Part shown: piece by piece, positions 7,673 to 15,606 of the stretch | Numbering within the stretch: position 1 is the stretch's first letter | Layout: the number at the start of each line of letters is the position of its first letter | Assembly (NCBI GenBank): GCA_964561005.1 | Contig: CAZLNO010000048.1 | Span: forward strand, 1 to 26,971 | DNA from: CAZLNO01 sp964561005 | Lineage (GTDB): Bacteria > Pseudomonadota > Alphaproteobacteria > Kiloniellales > Rhodovibrionaceae | DNA: 26,971 bases | Direction: 5' to 3' | Notes under the pieces: generated by a model | The model's database searches: none | The model's input: the letters and a program-made list of their open reading frames with translations, nothing else | What the model was told of the DNA's origin: nothing | Translations under genes and position numbers: made by a program

Positions 7673-8730
7673 TCTCCCTCCGCCTCCAGCAGCGCGAAGC
7701 CGGCGGTGAAGCCGGGTCCCAGCGCGCTCGCCAGCAGCGGTCCGCGCGGCCGCGCCGCCAGAACCTGGCGCAGAACGAACAGCACCGTGGGCGCCGACAT
7801 GTTGCCGTAATCGCGCAGCACCTCCCGCGCCGCCGCCATGCCCCCGTCCGGCAGCCCGAAAACCGACTCCAGGGCCGCCAGCACCTTGGCGCCGCCAGGG
7901 TGGCAGGCGGTGGCGGCCAGGTCCGCGCGGCGCAGGTCCTGGCCGTCCAGGAAGCCGTCCAGGACCGCGCCGAAGTCGCGGCCGACCAGCGTCGGGATGT
8001 CGCGGGAAAACAGCACGCCGAGTCCGTCGTCCTCCACATGCCAGCCCATGACGTCGAGGCTGTCCGGCCAGGTGTGCTCGCCCCAGCCGCTGATCCGCGG
8101 GCCGGGGTCGCCGGCCGTGCTGACCACCGCCGCCGCGGCGCCGTCGCCGAACAGCGCGGTGGCGACCACGTTGCTTTTCGAGTCGTCCCCGGCGCGGAAG
8201 GTCAGCGCGCACAGCTCGACCACCAGCAGCAGCACGCGCCGGGGCGCCTCGCCCCGCGCCAGCGCCGCCGCCCGCCCCAGGCCCAGCACGCCGCCGCAGC
8301 AACCCAGGCCGAACACCGGCAGGCGCGCGACGTCGGCGCGGAAGGGCAGGCGCCCCATCAACCGCGCATCCAGGCTGGGCGTGGCGAGGCCGGTCGTGGA
8401 GACCGTCACCAGGGCGTCGATGTCTTGCGGCGCGAGGCCGGCGCCGTCGAGCGCGCGCCGCGCCGCCGTCTCCAGCAGGTCCAGGGCGTGGCGCTCGTAA
8501 AGCGCGTTGCGCTCCCGCCAGCCGACCTCCTGGCCGTACCAGTCCAGCGGCACGCAGGAATAGCGCCGCCGGATGCCGGCGTTGTCGTAGACCGGCAGCA
8601 GGCGAGTCATCTCGGCCTCGCGCCGCCGGAAAATGAGCCGCGCCCGCTCGCGCACCGCCGCCTGATCCAGCGGGTAGGGCGGCACCGCCGTGGCCAGGGA
8701 CGCCAGTCGCGGCGCGGCAGCTTGGCGCAT
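7669..8730 (-). CDS. Type III polyketide synthase (chalcone/stilbene synthase family)
   Basis: 353 residues, normal for the family. The catalytic triad is visible: Cys144 in GLGCCGG, His277 in ACHPGG, Asn310 in YGNMSAP. The C-terminal ALGPGFTAGFALLE is the usual GFGPG-like loop, here with Leu for Phe. The enzyme condenses a starter acyl-CoA with malonyl-CoA units. With the coupled methyltransferase downstream, an alkylpyrone or alkylresorcinol product is likely, but chain length is not readable. No FAD hydroxylase gene is adjacent. An AGAGGGA precedes the ATG at 8730 by about ten bases. It is divergent from the dehalogenase-like gene, sharing a 57-base spacer. Confidence 0.93.
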   Translation of the reverse strand: MRQAAAPRLASLATAVPPYPLDQAAVRERARLIFRRREAEMTRLLPVYDNAGIRRRYSCVPLDWYGQEVGWRERNALYERHALDLLETAARRALDGAGLAPQDIDALVTVSTTGLATPSLDARLMGRLPFRADVARLPVFGLGCCGGVLGLGRAAALARGEAPRRVLLLVVELCALTFRAGDDSKSNVVATALFGDGAAAAVVSTAGDPGPRISGWGEHTWPDSLDVMGWHVEDDGLGVLFSRDIPTLVGRDFGAVLDGFLDGQDLRRADLAATACHPGGAKVLAALESVFGLPDGGMAAAREVLRDYGNMSAPTVLFVLRQVLAARPRGPLLASALGPGFTAGFALLEAEGE

Positions 8731-8787
8731 CGGTACGTGTCCCTCTATGCTGTGCGGGCCCCTTTAACCTTGAACGATGTGGCGCGC

Positions 8788-9666
8788 ATGCTGGAAGGTT
8801 TCGAGGCCCGGCGCATCAAAACCACGGGAGCGACCATCAACCTCGCCATCGCCGGTGGCGGCCCGCCGGTGCTGTTGCTGCACGGCTATCCGCAGACCCA
8901 CGCGATGTGGCACAAGATCGCGCCGGAGCTGGCGCGGGATTGCACCGTCGTCGCGGCGGACCTGCGCGGCTATGGCGATTCCGACAAGCCGCCCGGCGAC
9001 GCGGACCACCTGGCCTATTCCAAGCGCGTCATGGCGCGGGATCAGGTCGAGGTGATGCAGGCCCTCGGCCACGAGCGCTTCGCCGTCGTCGGCCACGACC
9101 GCGGGGCGCGGGTGGCGCATCGCATGGCGCTGGACCATCCGGACAAGGTGAGCCGCCTGGCGCTGCTGGACATCGCGCCCACGCTGACGATGTACCGCAC
9201 GACGAACGAGGCCTTCGCGCGCGCCTACTATCACTGGTTCTTCCTGATCCAGCCCTACGACCTGCCGGAGCGGCTGATCGGCAACGACCCGGACTTCTAC
9301 CTGGAGAAGAAGATCGGCGCCTGGTCGCGGAAAGAGGGCTGCTTCACGCCCGAGGCCCTGGCCGAGTACAAGCGCTGCTTCCGCGACCCGGCGGCGATCC
9401 ATGCGAGCTGCGAGGACTACCGCGCGGCGGCCTCGATCGACCTGGCGCACGACGAGGCCGAGACCGACCGCAAGGTCGAATGCCCGGTCCTGGTCCTCTG
9501 GGGCGCCAGGGGGGTCATCGAGGCGAACTACGACGTCCTGGCGGTCTGGCGGGACAAGGCGCGCGATGTTCGTGGTCGGGCGCTGCCGTGCGGCCATTTC
9601 CTGGCGGAGGAGGCGCCCGGCGAGACGCTGGCCGAACTCCGGGCCTTTCTCGATACGGAGCGGTAG
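8788..9666 (+). CDS. Alpha/beta hydrolase, haloacetate (fluoroacetate) dehalogenase family
   Basis: 292 residues. All residues known from fluoroacetate dehalogenases are present: nucleophile Asp104 with Arg105 and Arg108 in GHDRGAR, Asp128 in LLDIAP, His149-Trp150 in YYHWFF, Tyr211 in EDYRA and His270 in CGHFLAEE. The oxyanion motif HGYPQTHAMW and RGYGDSDKP also match. The family removes halide from haloacetates via an aspartyl ester; some members act on other substrates. The ATG at 8788 has no clear SD. In-frame GTG (8779) and TTG (8770) upstream are alternatives, but 8788 fits the family start. No signal peptide, so it is cytosolic. It stands alone, divergent from the PKS gene. Confidence 0.88.
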   Translation: MLEGFEARRIKTTGATINLAIAGGGPPVLLLHGYPQTHAMWHKIAPELARDCTVVAADLRGYGDSDKPPGDADHLAYSKRVMARDQVEVMQALGHERFAVVGHDRGARVAHRMALDHPDKVSRLALLDIAPTLTMYRTTNEAFARAYYHWFFLIQPYDLPERLIGNDPDFYLEKKIGAWSRKEGCFTPEALAEYKRCFRDPAAIHASCEDYRAAASIDLAHDEAETDRKVECPVLVLWGARGVIEANYDVLAVWRDKARDVRGRALPCGHFLAEEAPGETLAELRAFLDTER

Positions 9667-9747
9667 GGCCGTGCCGAAGGCGGCGGCGATCCCTATATCC
9701 CTGTAAACCCGAACGCAGGCCCCGAAACCTCGCAGCCGAATTCACAG

Positions 9748-11292
9748 ATGCGCACCGATCCACCCCGCAACCGAGGCGACGCTGCGTCGGACTCCGAGCC
9801 GACCGGCGGCCCGCACCCGGTCATCGCCGAGCCGCACGGCCACAGCCTGCTGAGCCGGCTGCGGAACTACTTCCTGGCGGGGCTGCTGATCACCGCGCCG
9901 GTCAGCATCACGCTGTGGCTGACCTGGGAATTCGTCTCCTTCGTCGACGCGACGCTGACGCCGCTGATCCCCCCGCCCTGGCGGCCGCGCACCTACCTGC
10001 CGGTCGACCTGCCGGGCGTCGGCCTGATCATCGCCGGGGTGGGGCTGACGGTCATCGGCTTCCTGGCGACGGGGCTGCTGGGCCGCCTGGTGATGCGCGA
10101 GGCCGAGGGCCTGGTCGACCGCGTGCCCATCGTGCGCTCGATCTATGGCACGGTGAAGCAGATCTTCGAGACCGTGCTGGCGCAGCGCTCGACGGCGTTC
10201 CGCCAGGTCGTGCTGGTCGAGTTCCCCCTGCGCGGCACCTGGGTGCTGGGCTTCATCACGGGGACCACCAAGGGCGAGGTGCAGGAGGTCACGGACGAAA
10301 CCGTGGTCAACGTCTTCGTGCCCGCCACGCCGAACCCCAGCACCGGCTTCCTGATCTTCGTCCCGGAGAGCGACGTGATTCCGCTGGACATGCCGGTGGA
10401 GGACTCGGCGAAGCTCCTGATCTCCGCCGGCATCATCACGCCGCCGGAGCAGGCCGAGTCGCGGAGCGACGGTCAGGCCGAGCCTGGCACCGTGGCGGAG
10501 GGCGACCTGGGCACGGAGCTGGGCAGCCAGGCGCTGCAGGAGCATGCCGCGGCCGGCGGCCGGGGACGGAGGCGCCGGCTGAGCGAGCGCTTCGGCATCG
10601 CCGCGCGCATCCGCAACTACTTCTTCGCTGGCGTCCTGGTCACCGCGCCGATCTCGATCACCATCTGGCTGACCTGGAACGTGGTGGCGCTGGTGGATTC
10701 CCAGGTGCGCCCCTGGCTGCCGCCGCAGTGGAGCCCGGAAGCCTATCTGCCCTTCTCGGTGCCCGGCCTCGGCGTGCTGTTGGTCGTCGGCGTGCTGACG
10801 CTGGTGGGGATGTTCACGACGGGCCTGGTCGGGCGCCTGATCATGAACAGCTACGAGCGGCTGCTGAGGGCCGTCCCGGTCATCCGCTCGATCTACGGCG
10901 CCACCAAGCAGATCTTCGAGACCGTGCTGGCGCAGCGCTCCAACGCCTTCCGCCAGGTGGTGCTGATCCAGTATCCGCGGCCGCAGTCCTGGGCGCTGGC
11001 CTTCATCACCAACCGCACTCAGGGCGAGGTTCAGCGCAAGTCGGCGGAGGAGTCGGTCAACGTCTTCATGCCGACCACGCCCAACCCGACCTCCGGCTTC
11101 CTGCTGTTCGTGCCGCGCAAGGACGTTCACATCCTGTCGATGACGCCGGAGGAGGGGGCGAAGATGATCATCTCCGGCGGCATCATCGCCCCGGAGCCGC
11201 CGGGCAGCGGCGAGGACGCGCCGGAGGAGCCGCTGTCGCCCGAGGACGAGGGCGCTGTTCCGGCGACCCAGTGGACGGGGCGCGGTCGCTGA
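9748..11292 (+). CDS. Tandem DUF502 membrane protein (two DUF502 units fused)
   Basis: 514 residues made of two homologous DUF502 units, about 35-230 and 285-480, joined by a polar linker (230-280). Each unit has RNYFxAGxLxTAPxSITxWLTW, a second hydrophobic helix, then RSIYGxxKQIFETVLAQRS and a beta-rich end (TPNPxxGFLxFVP). Standard DUF502 proteins are about 200-250 residues with one unit and two membrane helices, so this is a gene duplication and fusion. A 35-base stretch is identical in both halves (10156-10190 and 10906-10940, exactly 750 bases apart), pointing to recent duplication or gene conversion. Function of DUF502 is unknown. The ATG at 9748 lacks an obvious SD. Confidence 0.9.
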   Translation: MRTDPPRNRGDAASDSEPTGGPHPVIAEPHGHSLLSRLRNYFLAGLLITAPVSITLWLTWEFVSFVDATLTPLIPPPWRPRTYLPVDLPGVGLIIAGVGLTVIGFLATGLLGRLVMREAEGLVDRVPIVRSIYGTVKQIFETVLAQRSTAFRQVVLVEFPLRGTWVLGFITGTTKGEVQEVTDETVVNVFVPATPNPSTGFLIFVPESDVIPLDMPVEDSAKLLISAGIITPPEQAESRSDGQAEPGTVAEGDLGTELGSQALQEHAAAGGRGRRRRLSERFGIAARIRNYFFAGVLVTAPISITIWLTWNVVALVDSQVRPWLPPQWSPEAYLPFSVPGLGVLLVVGVLTLVGMFTTGLVGRLIMNSYERLLRAVPVIRSIYGATKQIFETVLAQRSNAFRQVVLIQYPRPQSWALAFITNRTQGEVQRKSAEESVNVFMPTTPNPTSGFLLFVPRKDVHILSMTPEEGAKMIISGGIIAPEPPGSGEDAPEEPLSPEDEGAVPATQWTGRGR

Positions 11293-11318
11293 CGTTTCGA
11301 TTTTGACTCACAGTGCAG

Positions 11319-11339
11319 CGCTCCGGCAGGAGCGTTGTT
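11319..11339 (+). terminator. Probable terminator of the DUF502 gene
   Basis: CGCTCC (11319-11324) and GGAGCG (11329-11334) form a 6-bp stem with loop GGCA, followed by TTGTT. It sits 26 bases after the stop codon and at the left edge of the low-G+C island. Confidence 0.55.
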
Positions 11340-11370
11340 CATAGCGACCAGCGTAGGATATAAGCTTTCA

Positions 11371-11868
11371 TTATATATCTCGAAAATGATTAAAGTTCAA
11401 GACAGGCAATTTGGTTCTTGATAAATAGTTAAATAGCGGGAAATCATCGGTCAGGACTAATATTTTATTTTTCTCAGAAATTAACTTTATCGCTACATCG
11501 GTAACACCAAATCGCAGGAATGCCGGGTCCGATGTGCACGTAAAAGATGTAAAATTTTCTTCTTCAAGTAAAGCAACATCATCCGCGAGAGCGCTATTAA
11601 CGCCAGGTACTGTTACTTTTCTACCTGATCCTATCAGGTTAGATGTCTCCGTAATCACGTTCGGTATGGTAAATCGCTTATCAAACCTGTTAATGATATT
11701 TTCCAGAAGTATATAATCTTCTTTCACGTACTTCCGAGTTCTTTTGTCGGTACCAACTTTCTCTATATTCGTTCTGCCAACGAGAAGAAGGACATATAAA
11801 TTTGTGTCAATAATAACGCCTTTTGATATAAATTTCCGAATTTCTAATTCATAATAAGTAGTCATCAT
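11371..11868 (-). CDS. PIN-domain protein, likely nuclease
   Basis: 165 residues. The acidic residues of a PIN nuclease appear in order: Asp21 (VIIDTNLYVLLLVG), Glu74 (NVITETSNL), Asp124 (FGVTDVAI) and Asp141/142 (VLTDDFPL). PIN proteins cleave RNA with Mg2+ or Mn2+ and often act as toxins (VapC). This one is somewhat long for VapC (~130). It starts at ATG 11868, overlapping the stop of the upstream gene by one base (TAATG). A second ATG follows immediately at 11865. A 60-base sample of the region has 19 G/C against about 70% around it, so the gene was probably acquired. Toxin activity is inference. Confidence 0.75.
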   Translation of the reverse strand: MMTTYYELEIRKFISKGVIIDTNLYVLLLVGRTNIEKVGTDKRTRKYVKEDYILLENIINRFDKRFTIPNVITETSNLIGSGRKVTVPGVNSALADDVALLEEENFTSFTCTSDPAFLRFGVTDVAIKLISEKNKILVLTDDFPLFNYLSRTKLPVLNFNHFRDI

Positions 11869-12161
11869 TACTGCATCTCGATCTTCTTAAAATTTCCACC
11901 ACTGTCAAGTACAATAGTCTTAAAATCACGCTCTTCTTCACGTGTTGTTCGGGTATCGAGTACTGCCGGTCCTGATGTTTGCGTGGTTTTCACTTTACCG
12001 GTATCGAAACCAAGTGTTATATGCCATTCATTTAGATCTTCGGTAAACTCCACCGCCTCCAACCTCAAATTTTTAAAACCTCTGTCCGGGCATAAAAAAT
12101 TCTCATAATCTCTAGCGATTTCAAAAGCGCGCCGGATAGCCTCTTTCGCATTCAACGACAT
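11868..12161 (-). CDS. Small partner protein of the PIN-domain gene (possible antitoxin)
   Basis: 97-residue hydrophilic protein. The ATG at 12161 is preceded by GGAG at about six bases; a longer frame to 12215 lacks an SD. It begins with an amphipathic helix (AKEAIRRAFEIARDYENFL), then a beta-rich part with LEAVEFTEDLNEWHITLGFDTG and RDFKTIVLDSGGNFKKIEMQ. I recall small proteins with this 'EVEF...W.ITIGF...K.V.ID..G.v..i' layout encoded beside PIN-domain genes, but none with an established role. Low G+C like its neighbour. The one-base overlap with the PIN gene favours co-expression. It has no recognisable DNA-binding motif, unlike classic VapB antitoxins. Confidence 0.7.
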   Translation of the reverse strand: MSLNAKEAIRRAFEIARDYENFLCPDRGFKNLRLEAVEFTEDLNEWHITLGFDTGKVKTTQTSGPAVLDTRTTREEERDFKTIVLDSGGNFKKIEMQ

Positions 12162-12205
12162 GTCTTGCTCCAGACGTTTTTCATGAGTATTGGAATACAT
12201 GGATT

Positions 12206-12235
12206 TATATAGCAAGACCTTCTGCGTGAAGCCAA
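12206..12235 (-). promoter_or_regulatory. Candidate promoter of the PIN pair
   Basis: On the minus strand TTGGCT (complement 12230-12235), an 18-base spacer and TATATA (complement 12206-12211) precede the small partner gene. The context is AT-rich, so chance matches are possible. Confidence 0.35.
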
Positions 12236-12385
12236 GACTGGGTTTGTCGTGGCGTGAGGAACGCTCGTTTCTAGAACACCCCTCTCAATTGCCCTTCACG
12301 GCGTCACTTTCGAAGTGTCTTCAAATTCCGACGACAAGCGTACCCCCGTTCGACCTACACCACCAGGCCGGCTGCGCTCGGCGGT

Positions 12386-13045
12386 CTACTCCGCCGCCGG
12401 GGCGGCACTCTCCGGCTCCGTATCCTCGCGCGCGAGGTCGAAGAGCTGGAACAGCACCTCCGGCTCCTGCGCGCCGGAAAGGGCGTAGCGGCCGTTGACG
12501 ATGAAGGTCGGCACGCCCTGGATGCCGGCCTCGCGCGCCTGGCGGTCCTCGCCGAAGGCCTCGGCCAGGCCGCGGTCGTTCTCCAGGTAGTCGCGCGCCG
12601 CCGCGGTATCGAGGCCGGCGTCGGCCGCCGCCTGGACCAGCACCTCGATGTCGCCGATGTCCTGGCCTTCCAGGAAATAGGCGTTGAACAGCCGCTCCAC
12701 GACCGGGTCCTGATCGCCCTGCGTCGCCGCGAAGGTCAGGAGCTGGTGCGAGCGCAGGGTGTTCGGCGTGCGCGCGATGCGGTCGAAGGCGAAGGGGATG
12801 TCCTCCTGCTCGCCGGCCTGGCGGACCGTGGCGTAGACGCGCTCGGCGTTGTCCGCGCCGCCGAACTTCGTCGCCAGATACTGCTGGCGGTCCATGCCGG
12901 CGGCCGGCATGTCGGGATTGAGCTGAAAGGCCCGCCAGCGGATCGTCAGGCCCGGCTGCGGGCGCTCGGCGAGCGCGCGCTCCAGCCGGCGCTTGCCGAT
13001 GAAGCACCAGGGGCAGATGGTGTCCGAGAAGATGTCGATGCGCAT
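12386..13045 (-). CDS. DsbA-family oxidoreductase, FrnE-like
   Basis: 219 residues of the thioredoxin-fold DsbA/FrnE type. Redox motif CPWC is at residues 11-14 (DTICPWCFIGKRRLE), a helical insertion follows, and the cis-proline loop is GIQGVPTFIVNGRYALSGAQ. FrnE-like proteins are cytosolic thiol-disulfide oxidoreductases/isomerases; there is no signal peptide here. The start at 13045 has AAGGAAG at about six bases; the frame continues upstream but without homology. The C-terminus ends in an acidic/Ala-rich tail (EDTEPESAAPAAE). It is divergent from the acyl-CoA synthetase gene, sharing 133 bases. Role in oxidative stress is inferred from family. Confidence 0.9.
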   Translation of the reverse strand: MRIDIFSDTICPWCFIGKRRLERALAERPQPGLTIRWRAFQLNPDMPAAGMDRQQYLATKFGGADNAERVYATVRQAGEQEDIPFAFDRIARTPNTLRSHQLLTFAATQGDQDPVVERLFNAYFLEGQDIGDIEVLVQAAADAGLDTAAARDYLENDRGLAEAFGEDRQAREAGIQGVPTFIVNGRYALSGAQEPEVLFQLFDLAREDTEPESAAPAAE

Positions 13046-13178
13046 GGCCGCTTCCTTCGATGTTCGTCCCCAACATGGGCCTTGACCCGGCCTGCGCGCA
13101 ACCGAACCATACGCGGGCCAAGCCAACAAAGGCCGCCGTCGCAGGGGCGCGGCCATCAAAATCCCGGGAGGTGCGCAC

Positions 13179-14804
13179 ATGCAGGGGTCGATCTTCGACC
13201 TCGACCTGGCCCCGAACGCGGCCAACCATGTCCCGCTTTCGCCGATCAGCTTTCTCAAGCGGACGGCCGAGGTGTACCCGGAGAAGACGGCCGTCATTCA
13301 CGGCGACCAGCAGTGGAGCTACCGGCAGTTCGCGCAGCGCTGCCGCCGCCTGGCCTCGGCCCTGGCGGCGCGGGGCGTCGGCCGGGGCGACACGGTGTCG
13401 GTCCTGGCGCCCAACGTGCCGGCCCTGCTGGAGGCGCACTACGCCGTGCCGATGCTGGGCGCGGTCCTGAACGCGATCAACGTGCGCCTGGACGGGCCGG
13501 CCGTCGGCTTCATCCTGGACCACGGCGAGAGCAAGTTGCTGATCGCCGACAGCGAGCTGGCGGCGACGACCCGCCTGGCGCTGCATGGCTGCGAGCGCGC
13601 GCCGCTGGTCGTGGACTACGTCGATCCGGAGGCCGGCGGCGGGGAGCGGGTGGGGCAGGTGGACTACGAGGCGCTGCTGGCCGAGGGCGATCCGGCGCAT
13701 CCCTGGCGCTTGCCGGAGGACGAGTGGGAGGCGATCTGCCTGAACTATACCTCGGGCACCACCGGCAACCCGAAGGGCGTGGTCTACCACCACCGCGGCG
13801 CCTATCTGAACGCGCTGGGCAACCTGATCACCTTCGCCCTGGACGCGGGCAGCGTCTATCTCTGGACGCTGCCGATGTTCCACTGCAACGGCTGGACCTA
13901 CACCTGGGCGGTGACCGCCGCCGCCGGCACCCACGTCTGCCTGCGCAAGGTCGACCCGGCGCGCATCTTCCCGATGATCGGCGACCACGGCGTCACCCAT
14001 ATGTGCGGCGCGCCGATCGTGCTGAACGCGCTGGCGCACGCGCCGGAGGAAGTGAAGATCGCCTTCGGCCACCGGGTGCGCATCGCCACCGGCGGCGCGG
14101 CGCCGCCGTCCGCCGTGATCGCCAGGATGGAGGATTTGGGCTTCGAGGTGACCCACCTCTATGGCCTGACAGAGACCTACGGCCCCTCGCTGGTCTGCGC
14201 CTGGCAGGACGGCTGGAACGACCTGCCGCTGGAGGCGCGGGCCGCGAAGATGGCGCGCCAGGGCGTGACCTACCCGACCCTGGAGGACAGCGAGGTCCTC
14301 GACCCCGACACCCTGGCCCCGGTGCCCTGGGACGGCGAGACCATGGGCGAGATCATGCACCGCGGGAACACGGTCATGCGGGGCTACCTCAAGAACCCCT
14401 CGGCGACGGAAAAGGCTTTCGAGGGCGGCTGGTACCACACCGGCGACCTCGCCGTGCGGCATCCCGACGGCTACATCGAGGTGAAGGACCGGGCGAAGGA
14501 CGTCATCATCTCCGGTGGCGAGAACATCTCCACCCTGGAGATCGAGGAGGTGCTCTACCGCCATCCCAAGGTCATGGAGGCCGCCGTGGTCGCGCGTCCG
14601 GACCCCTCCTGGGGCGAATCGCCCTGCGCCTTCGTCACCCTGGCCGAGGGCGCGAGCGCGACGGCGGAAGAGATCGTCGCCTATTGCCGGGAGCACATGG
14701 CCCGGTTCAAGGTGCCGCGCACCGTGGTCTTCGAGGCGCTGCCCAAGACCTCGACCGGCAAGATCCAGAAGTACGTGCTGCGCGAACGCGCCAAGGAGCT
14801 TTGA
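13179..14804 (+). CDS. AMP-forming acyl-CoA synthetase (LvaE-like position)
   Basis: 541-residue ANL-superfamily ligase that activates a carboxylic acid with ATP and CoA. P-loop YTSGTTGNPKG is near 190-200. The aromatic motif YGLTETYGP follows, then the A8 hinge region KDRAKDVIISGGENIS and the catalytic Lys528 in KTSTGKIQK. The substrate pocket cannot be read, but the sequence resembles medium/short-chain fatty-acid ligases. SD GGGAGG (13166-13171) precedes the ATG. It is first of a likely operon: the SDR starts 4 bases after the stop. The following gene set (SDR, ACAD, APH kinase, DUF6285) matches the levulinate/4-hydroxyacid pathway, where LvaE does this step. Confidence 0.92.
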   Translation: MQGSIFDLDLAPNAANHVPLSPISFLKRTAEVYPEKTAVIHGDQQWSYRQFAQRCRRLASALAARGVGRGDTVSVLAPNVPALLEAHYAVPMLGAVLNAINVRLDGPAVGFILDHGESKLLIADSELAATTRLALHGCERAPLVVDYVDPEAGGGERVGQVDYEALLAEGDPAHPWRLPEDEWEAICLNYTSGTTGNPKGVVYHHRGAYLNALGNLITFALDAGSVYLWTLPMFHCNGWTYTWAVTAAAGTHVCLRKVDPARIFPMIGDHGVTHMCGAPIVLNALAHAPEEVKIAFGHRVRIATGGAAPPSAVIARMEDLGFEVTHLYGLTETYGPSLVCAWQDGWNDLPLEARAAKMARQGVTYPTLEDSEVLDPDTLAPVPWDGETMGEIMHRGNTVMRGYLKNPSATEKAFEGGWYHTGDLAVRHPDGYIEVKDRAKDVIISGGENISTLEIEEVLYRHPKVMEAAVVARPDPSWGESPCAFVTLAEGASATAEEIVAYCREHMARFKVPRTVVFEALPKTSTGKIQKYVLRERAKEL

Positions 14805-14807
14805 GCG

Positions 14808-15575
14808 ATGGCGACCTTCTCCGCGGATCTCACCGGCAGGACCGCGATCGTCACCGGGGCGTCCAGCGGCCTGGGCCGCCACTTCGCCCTGACCCTGGCG
14901 CGGGCGGGCGCCAAGGTGGCGCTGGCGGCGCGACGGGTGGAACGCCTGCGCGAACTGGAGGCGGAGATCGCCGGCTTCGACGGCCGCGCCATCCCGATCA
15001 CCCTGGACGTGACCAACCCGCAGAGCGTGCGCGACTGCGTCGCCTGCGCCGAGACCGAGCTGGGGCCGATCTCCGTCCTGGTGAACAACGCCGGCATCGC
15101 CGGGCCGGGGGCGGCGCTGAAATACACCGAGGCGCAGTGGGACGCCGTGGTCGACACCAACCTCAAGGGCGCCTGGCTGATGGCGCAGGAGACCGCCGGG
15201 CACATGGTCGAGCTCGGCCACGGCGGGAGCATCGTCAACATCGCCTCCATCCTGGGCCTGGGCGGCGCGTCGGAGGTGCCGGCCTACGCCGCCTCCAAGG
15301 GCGGGCTGGTCAACCTGACCCGCGCCCTGGCCGTCGAGTGGGCGCGCCACAAAATCCGGGTCAACGCCATCGCGCCCGGCTATGTCGTCACCGACCTCAA
15401 TCGCGACTTTCTGGAGAGCGAGAAGGGTGAGGCGATCCGCAAGCGCATCCCGCAGCGCCGCTTCGGCGCGCCGGAGGACCTGGACGGCGTGCTGCTGCTG
15501 CTGGCCTCGGACGCCTCGGCGCACATGACCGGCGGCATCCTGACGGTGGACGGCGGGATGTCGGCGGGACTTTAG
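14808..15575 (+). CDS. Short-chain dehydrogenase/reductase (LvaD-like position)
   Basis: 255-residue classical SDR. NAD(P)-binding TGASSGLG is at residues 16-23, NNAG at 93-96. The catalytic set is Asn118, Ser147, Tyr160 and Lys164 (YAASK). The C-terminus (TGGILTVDGGMSAGL) is standard. It starts 4 bases after the ligase stop, so translation is coupled. The Arg-rich motif after the second strand (AARRVERL) suggests NADP(H). In the Lva pathway the SDR reduces the 4-keto group of the acyl-CoA to 4-hydroxy; by context that is the probable role, although a 3-ketoacyl-CoA reductase is the main alternative. Confidence 0.9.
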   Translation: MATFSADLTGRTAIVTGASSGLGRHFALTLARAGAKVALAARRVERLRELEAEIAGFDGRAIPITLDVTNPQSVRDCVACAETELGPISVLVNNAGIAGPGAALKYTEAQWDAVVDTNLKGAWLMAQETAGHMVELGHGGSIVNIASILGLGGASEVPAYAASKGGLVNLTRALAVEWARHKIRVNAIAPGYVVTDLNRDFLESEKGEAIRKRIPQRRFGAPEDLDGVLLLLASDASAHMTGGILTVDGGMSAGL

Positions 15576-15606
15576 TTATATCAACAGATTCGCGAGCGAT
15601 CTTCAT

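Larger units (their letters stand above)
11345..12330. other. Low-G+C island (likely horizontally acquired)
   Basis: G+C falls to about one third (for example 19 of 60 at 11461-11520) and returns to about 70% near 12330-12390. The island holds only the PIN pair. I see no integrase, insertion sequence, tRNA-end duplication or clear flanking direct repeats. About 220 bases (12162-12385) between the pair and the next gene hold no gene. Confidence 0.75.

Noticed and set aside
11345..12385. Insertion sequence or integron as carrier of the low-G+C island
   Set aside because: No transposase or integrase, and I found no convincing terminal inverted or flanking direct repeats.
12321..15524. 1067-codon minus-strand open frame across frnE, ligase and SDR genes
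   Set aside because: It covers three well-supported genes in other frames and its translation is His/Arg/Gln-rich noise.
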